Part shown: positions 11,961 through 15,231 of the stretch, piece after piece
How the letters are laid out: every line of letters starts with the position of its first letter
How positions within the stretch are numbered: the stretch's first letter is position 1
DNA from: UBA652 sp964598235
GTDB lineage: Bacteria; Pseudomonadota; Gammaproteobacteria; Nitrosococcales; Methylophagaceae
Direction of reading: 5' to 3'
Length of the DNA stretch: 15,231 nt
Assembly (NCBI GenBank): GCA_964598235.1
Contig: CAZRAY010000043.1
Location: 1-15,231, forward strand
Translations under genes and position numbers: made by a program
Notes under the pieces: generated by a model
What the model saw: only the letters and a program-made list of their open reading frames with translations
Told to the model about the DNA's origin: nothing
Database searches by the model: none

Positions 11961-13796
11961 TTACTCATATACGGTGCGCGTGAGTAGTGGTGTCAGGATG
12001 CCTTTTTTAAATTGACCAGTAATCGTTTTACGGCGCACATGACCGACTTCATTCACAGATAATTGGCCTGAAGCACCATTAAAGACACTATTAGGATATT
12101 GGCTCAGTTCGTTTAGTTGTGGGATGAGCCGGTATGCATCAACGCCCAGTGCGTAGAAGCGTTTTAGGGTGTTGAGGTTCTCTGGGTTAAGCGACATGAG
12201 CTGTTGATAGGCAGGATCATTCTCGGCAACGCCTTTAAAGATCCACGGCATATCGGTGGTGAAGATAGGATTCAGGTCAATATCTTGACGGGGATTTTCT
12301 TGGCCGTTATACACATGGGAGGTGGCGACTACAGGCATTTGTTTCAGGTAATGAAATCGGAGTTGTGGCATCAGTTGGCGAGCAAGTTGCGGACGGGCCA
12401 CGAGGAAGACAAAATCGGCCTCATGTCGATGCTGCATTAACGGTCGAATCACGGATGCGAAATCATTTTCCTTGGTGTCATACCAAGCAGTATCAATAAC
12501 ATCGCCACCGGCCATCCGCCATTGGTCATTAAAGGCGCTCACGATTCTGCTGCCCCAGTCATTTTCAGGTGCGAGAATAAGTGTACGATAATAACCGCGG
12601 CTCTGGGCGAAATCAGAGACAGAACGGGCTTCATCTTCTGGCGACAGGCCAAATTGATAAAGATTATCAACATAGACATCACCCGTAAGACGATTAAGCG
12701 CTAGCACAGGTACTGGGAAGGCGCTAGATTGGGATAAAATTTCGAGCGCAGTTTTATTAAGTGGACCCACGACAATGCTTGCGCCTTCATCTATGGCTTG
12801 TTGATAGCGTTCTGCGACATTACTGCTGCCCGATGCGGCATCCGTGTTAACGGCATAGAAATTAAGTTGGGCATTGGCGTTTTCTGCATAATAGGCCGCT
12901 GTGAACCCCTGGCGAATAGCATTGGCGACGGCAGCATAAGGCCCAGATTCGGGTAGCAATAGCGCAATGCTGCTGCCATCAACATCGCTCGTATTAAAGC
13001 TACCTGACTCATTTGAGGTGCCCGCAAAGGCACTATTATATAAATTTGTATCAGCAGGATGATTGGGATAGTCACGCTGCCAGTGGGCAATTGCAGCTTT
13101 CAGTGAATGGGCATTACCACTATTACTTTTGACGATATAGGCCAATGCAAACCAACCACTACCAATGGCAGGGGCGTTGCCAGGTCTAAATGCACCTAAT
13201 GCATCTGGCTCGAGCATCATCAAAGATTGCCAGAGGGCATTATCATTCTGTTGGGTGGCACTGTCATCGTTGCGAATGAAACGTGCAAGGGTGATATGAC
13301 TATTGGCTTTATCCACCCAATTTTCAGTTATATCATAGGCATTTATTTTGACTTGCAATGCGGCTTTCTGCTGAGAAGAGAGGGCGCGGGACAAGTCATA
13401 GGGTGATAAAACACGTAGTGCTTGCGCTGCTTGATTGGCCGACACCAGTAAACTGGCTTCCAAAATAGCCGCATCCACTTGTTGCACATAGCTTAATTGA
13501 TCACGATCTATTTGCCCTAGAATATCGAGGGCTTTTTGTGTTTGATTTGCTTGGGTATAGGCATAGGCAGCGCGCAAGGTGATTTCTTCTTTTTGAGGAG
13601 AATTCAAGGTGGCGGCATGCAATAAATATTGTTGACCTGCGGTGCTGAAATTACCCGTTCTTTCTGCTTCGATGGCGCGTGATTGATGATTTCCTTGCGG
13701 TGTTTTAGGTGTAGAAGGGAAGGGTGTGGAGGTACACGCAGAAAAACTGAACATGGCAAGACAGCTTAGAGAAATTAAAACAATACGATTGAACAT
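11961..13796 (-). CDS. lpoA: Penicillin-binding protein activator LpoA (LppC/YraM)
   Basis: 611 residues. The lipoprotein signal peptide ends FSAC (Cys21), followed by a Pro/Ser/Thr linker. Residues about 38-260 are a helical TPR-like domain, and about 275-611 have the periplasmic-binding-protein fold of the family (SSIALLLPESGPYAAVANAIRQGF, VVGPLNKTALEIL, LILAPENDWGSRIVSAF, RFYALGVDAYRL). LpoA reaches from the outer membrane through the peptidoglycan to activate the synthase PBP1A. It lies upstream of yraN and dolP. Compared with E. coli (678), the protein is shorter, mainly in the linker regions. A 16-base palindrome precedes the gene. Confidence 0.94.
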   Translation of the reverse strand: MFNRIVLISLSCLAMFSFSACTSTPFPSTPKTPQGNHQSRAIEAERTGNFSTAGQQYLLHAATLNSPQKEEITLRAAYAYTQANQTQKALDILGQIDRDQLSYVQQVDAAILEASLLVSANQAAQALRVLSPYDLSRALSSQQKAALQVKINAYDITENWVDKANSHITLARFIRNDDSATQQNDNALWQSLMMLEPDALGAFRPGNAPAIGSGWFALAYIVKSNSGNAHSLKAAIAHWQRDYPNHPADTNLYNSAFAGTSNESGSFNTSDVDGSSIALLLPESGPYAAVANAIRQGFTAAYYAENANAQLNFYAVNTDAASGSSNVAERYQQAIDEGASIVVGPLNKTALEILSQSSAFPVPVLALNRLTGDVYVDNLYQFGLSPEDEARSVSDFAQSRGYYRTLILAPENDWGSRIVSAFNDQWRMAGGDVIDTAWYDTKENDFASVIRPLMQHRHEADFVFLVARPQLARQLMPQLRFHYLKQMPVVATSHVYNGQENPRQDIDLNPIFTTDMPWIFKGVAENDPAYQQLMSLNPENLNTLKRFYALGVDAYRLIPQLNELSQYPNSVFNGASGQLSVNEVGHVRRKTITGQFKKGILTPLLTRTVYE

Positions 13797-13831
13797 AAAA
13801 TACCGACACCTGCCAAAAATAAAACTCTATG

Positions 13832-13847
13832 TTACCTGCTCAGGTAA
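13832..13847. promoter_or_regulatory. Perfect palindrome upstream of lpoA
   Basis: TTACCTG-CT-CAGGTAA, 7-base perfect arms with a two-base centre, lies 36-51 bases before the lpoA start in the 133-base gap between lpoA and the hydrolase gene. Size and position suit an operator for a dimeric regulator. I found no convincing -35/-10 pair to anchor it, and no T-run follows, so it is not a terminator of the upstream gene. Confidence 0.4.
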
Positions 13848-13929
13848 ACGGCGACCAGTCATCACAATTAAAAATCTAAAATGAATGCGAGAAAAGAGGG
13901 GTTTTGGTCAAAAAGAGACATGCATTTTT

Positions 13930-14838
13930 TTAAGGACAAGGAAAGCGATCTAAGTCATCGGCAAATTTAATCGGGCCTGTGTAGTGGGTCGAAATATGGC
14001 GTTTGGTATCTTGCTCTTTGCCTAAGGTACGATTCATACGATGAGAAATAATGAGGTGTTTCACATTCGCTTGTTGGGCAATTTGACCAATCGTGCTGGG
14101 ACGCATATGAAGTTGTGCGGCCACCCCTTTAGCGGATTCTGGCACTGCATTATGCGCGACGAATAGTTCGGAATCTTTGGCTAAGCCGGCTAATGTTTGA
14201 TATTGGTTATTCATATCGCCGGACACCGTTATTGCGCAACCCAGCACATCGACTCGCCAAGCAAGCGCAGGCAGCGAACCATGATGCACAGGAATAGTAC
14301 GCAACTGAATCTCATCTGAGATCTGATAGTGGGTTATTTTTCGTGGTTCAAGCGCCACATCTTCAGCTTGAATTTGATAGTCTCTGGTGGGTGAAGCGCT
14401 TAGATAATTGCTTAAATAGCGAAAGGCACCCTGTTCCCCAAGCAGATTTTGCACAAATTCAGTTGTGGCAGGCATCAGTGAATTTCCCGCGGGGCCATAG
14501 ATGTGGAGGTTTTGTTGTCTAGGGGTAAAAAAAGAGCCCTTAATATAGCTGGGTAAATCAGCGCTGTGATCAACATGGAGGTGGGTGAATAAAATAGCCT
14601 CAATATCTTCAAATTTAGCGCCCGCACGTTCAAAATTAGCGCTGCTACCTGCGCCCGTATCAATTAGGATAGTGGCTTTATCATCTACCCAGATAAGATA
14701 ACTCGTTGATGCGCGTTGATCATCTAATTCAGGGCCACCAGAACCGAGCACTTGTAAGCTAACGCGGTTCGCTTGGCAGTGGGGTTCTGCGTGTAAGGGA
14801 AATGATAGCGCGAGCAAGCTTATTAATAGATATTTCAT
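13930..14838 (-). CDS. Exported metallo-beta-lactamase-fold hydrolase (RNase Z / arylsulfatase-like)
   Basis: 302 residues from the ATG at 14838, chosen because GGAG lies nine bases ahead and the product then starts with a classic signal peptide, MKYLLISLLALSFPLHA, cleaved before Glu18. An in-frame ATG at 14853 is possible but overlaps that GGAG. The zinc-binding set is complete: HLHVDH at about 86-91, VHHG, SGDM and a final ISHRM. GSGGPELDD near the mature N-terminus and the single HxHxDH resemble the RNase Z/arylsulfatase subgroup. An exported location argues against tRNA processing; the substrate is unknown. The gene sits between rsmI and lpoA, which are adjacent in E. coli. Confidence 0.85.
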   Translation of the reverse strand: MKYLLISLLALSFPLHAEPHCQANRVSLQVLGSGGPELDDQRASTSYLIWVDDKATILIDTGAGSSANFERAGAKFEDIEAILFTHLHVDHSADLPSYIKGSFFTPRQQNLHIYGPAGNSLMPATTEFVQNLLGEQGAFRYLSNYLSASPTRDYQIQAEDVALEPRKITHYQISDEIQLRTIPVHHGSLPALAWRVDVLGCAITVSGDMNNQYQTLAGLAKDSELFVAHNAVPESAKGVAAQLHMRPSTIGQIAQQANVKHLIISHRMNRTLGKEQDTKRHISTHYTGPIKFADDLDRFPCP

Positions 14839-14884
14839 CAAGGATTTCTCCATAAAGTTAAATGACCATTGTCAGTGATGCATA

Positions 14885-14899
14885 ATATTGTTTCAATAT
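14885..14899. promoter_or_regulatory. Palindrome in the hydrolase / rsmI divergent region
   Basis: ATATTG-TTT-CAATAT is a perfect 6-base inverted repeat in the 134-base gap between divergent genes. On the minus strand, TTGAAA followed 17 bases later by GACAAT is a modest promoter candidate for the hydrolase and would overlap this site. Regulatory meaning is uncertain. Confidence 0.3.
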
Positions 14900-14911
14900 A
14901 CTATACCCAAG

Positions 14912-14937
14912 CTACTTGAAGATACGCTTCTAAGTAG
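14912..14937 (+). promoter_or_regulatory. Stem-loop in the rsmI leader
   Basis: CTACTTGAAG at 14912-14921 pairs with CTTC-T-AAGTAG at 14927-14937, 10 base pairs with a single bulged T and loop ATACG. It ends 35 bases before the rsmI start. No T-run follows. It could be a leader structure or part of a dispersed repeat; ACCCAAGCTACTTGAAG-like strings are familiar to me from other gammaproteobacteria, but I cannot verify this. Confidence 0.4.
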
Positions 14938-14972
14938 TATTGGTTATAGACCCATTAAGATGAGAAAGGTTT

Positions 14973-15231
14973 ATGTCAGCACAACAAACGGCACATTTAT
15001 ATATTGTTTCAACTCCCATTGGTAACTTGGGAGACATGACCACGCGCGCCATTGAAATATTGCAAACCGTTGATGTGATCGCAGCAGAAGATACACGCCA
15101 TAGTGGTCGGCTATTACAATATTTTGCGATCAACACCCCAACCATTTCACTACACGAACACAACGAAGAACAGCGCAGTGCGACATTGTTAGCGCGATTA
15201 CAACAAGGTGAATCGGTTGCCTTAATCAGTG
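14973..15231 (+). CDS. rsmI: 16S rRNA 2'-O-ribose methyltransferase RsmI (partial, 5' part)
   Basis: The first 86 codons are present; the gene runs off the window. RsmI methylates the 2'-O of C1402 in the decoding centre of 16S rRNA, using S-adenosylmethionine and a tetrapyrrole-methylase fold. The signature LYIVSTPIGNLGDMTTRAIEILQTVDVIAAEDTRHSG at about 9-45, then LLQYF and LHEHNE, match E. coli RsmI almost position for position. GAGAAAGG at 14962-14969 serves as the ribosome binding site, slightly close to the ATG. It is divergent from the lpoA side, as in E. coli, but here an extra gene lies between. Confidence 0.95.
   Translation, partial: MSAQQTAHLYIVSTPIGNLGDMTTRAIEILQTVDVIAAEDTRHSGRLLQYFAINTPTISLHEHNEEQRSATLLARLQQGESVALIS

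Noticed and set aside
13860..13932. Terminator after the exported hydrolase gene
   Set aside because: The A/T-rich and G-rich runs do not form a self-complementary stem; no hairpin with a T-run found on the minus strand.
1..15231. CRISPR array, tRNA or rRNA genes, prophage or insertion-sequence transposase, intein in DnaB
   Set aside because: No regularly spaced repeats, cloverleaf sequences, transposase motifs or interrupted conserved proteins were seen on either strand.

Overview
The window is a stretch of gammaproteobacterial chromosome of moderate G+C (estimated by eye, not computed). The evidence is the protein set: RNase D, MoaB, RlmB, bS6, bS18, bL9, DnaB, Alr, RadA, HemJ, DolP, YraN, LpoA and RsmI all read as close relatives of the Escherichia coli proteins. 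The lpoA/yraN/dolP block with a divergent rsmI is a gammaproteobacterial arrangement. I cannot place it in an order or genus. Three differences from E. coli stand out: priB is not between rpsF and rpsR, diaA is not between yraN and dolP, and dnaB, alr, radA and hemJ are packed directly behind the ribosomal protein operon.

Layout. Positions 1-275 hold no gene, only palindromic repeats. Positions 276-2148 (minus strand) are a tight operon moaB - thioredoxin-fold protein - rnd with 4-base ATGA overlaps. Positions 2322-3768 (plus) carry an OmpA-type lipoprotein overlapping rlmB. Positions 3763-5254 are the rpsF-rpsR-rplI operon with its own promoter, a structured leader that matches the S6:S18 autoregulatory motif and sequesters the Shine-Dalgarno, and a strong terminator. 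Positions 5267-9668 (plus) are dnaB-alr-radA-hemJ, nearly or actually overlapping. From 9665 to 14838 everything is on the minus strand. In transcription order this is an exported metallo-beta-lactamase-fold hydrolase, lpoA, yraN, a tiny lipoprotein, dolP, a palindromic element, a GRAM-like protein, and a type II toxin-antitoxin pair. rsmI starts at 14973 on the plus strand and runs off the end.

How the genes work together. The plus-strand centre is translation and replication housekeeping: 23S rRNA methylation, three ribosomal proteins, the replicative helicase and a recombination helicase. Alr supplies D-alanine for peptidoglycan. The minus-strand right half is envelope maintenance: LpoA activates a peptidoglycan synthase and DolP supports outer-membrane integrity. 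The toxin-antitoxin pair and GRAM gene look like accessory material between hemJ and dolP, next to a palindromic repeat.

The observations I rate highest are the rpsF leader structure and two diverged copies (5054-5184 and 10632-10770) of one palindromic miniature element. They align end to end in opposite orientation, and one has perfect 9-base terminal inverted repeats. I saw no CRISPR array, tRNA, rRNA, phage module or clear new defence system.
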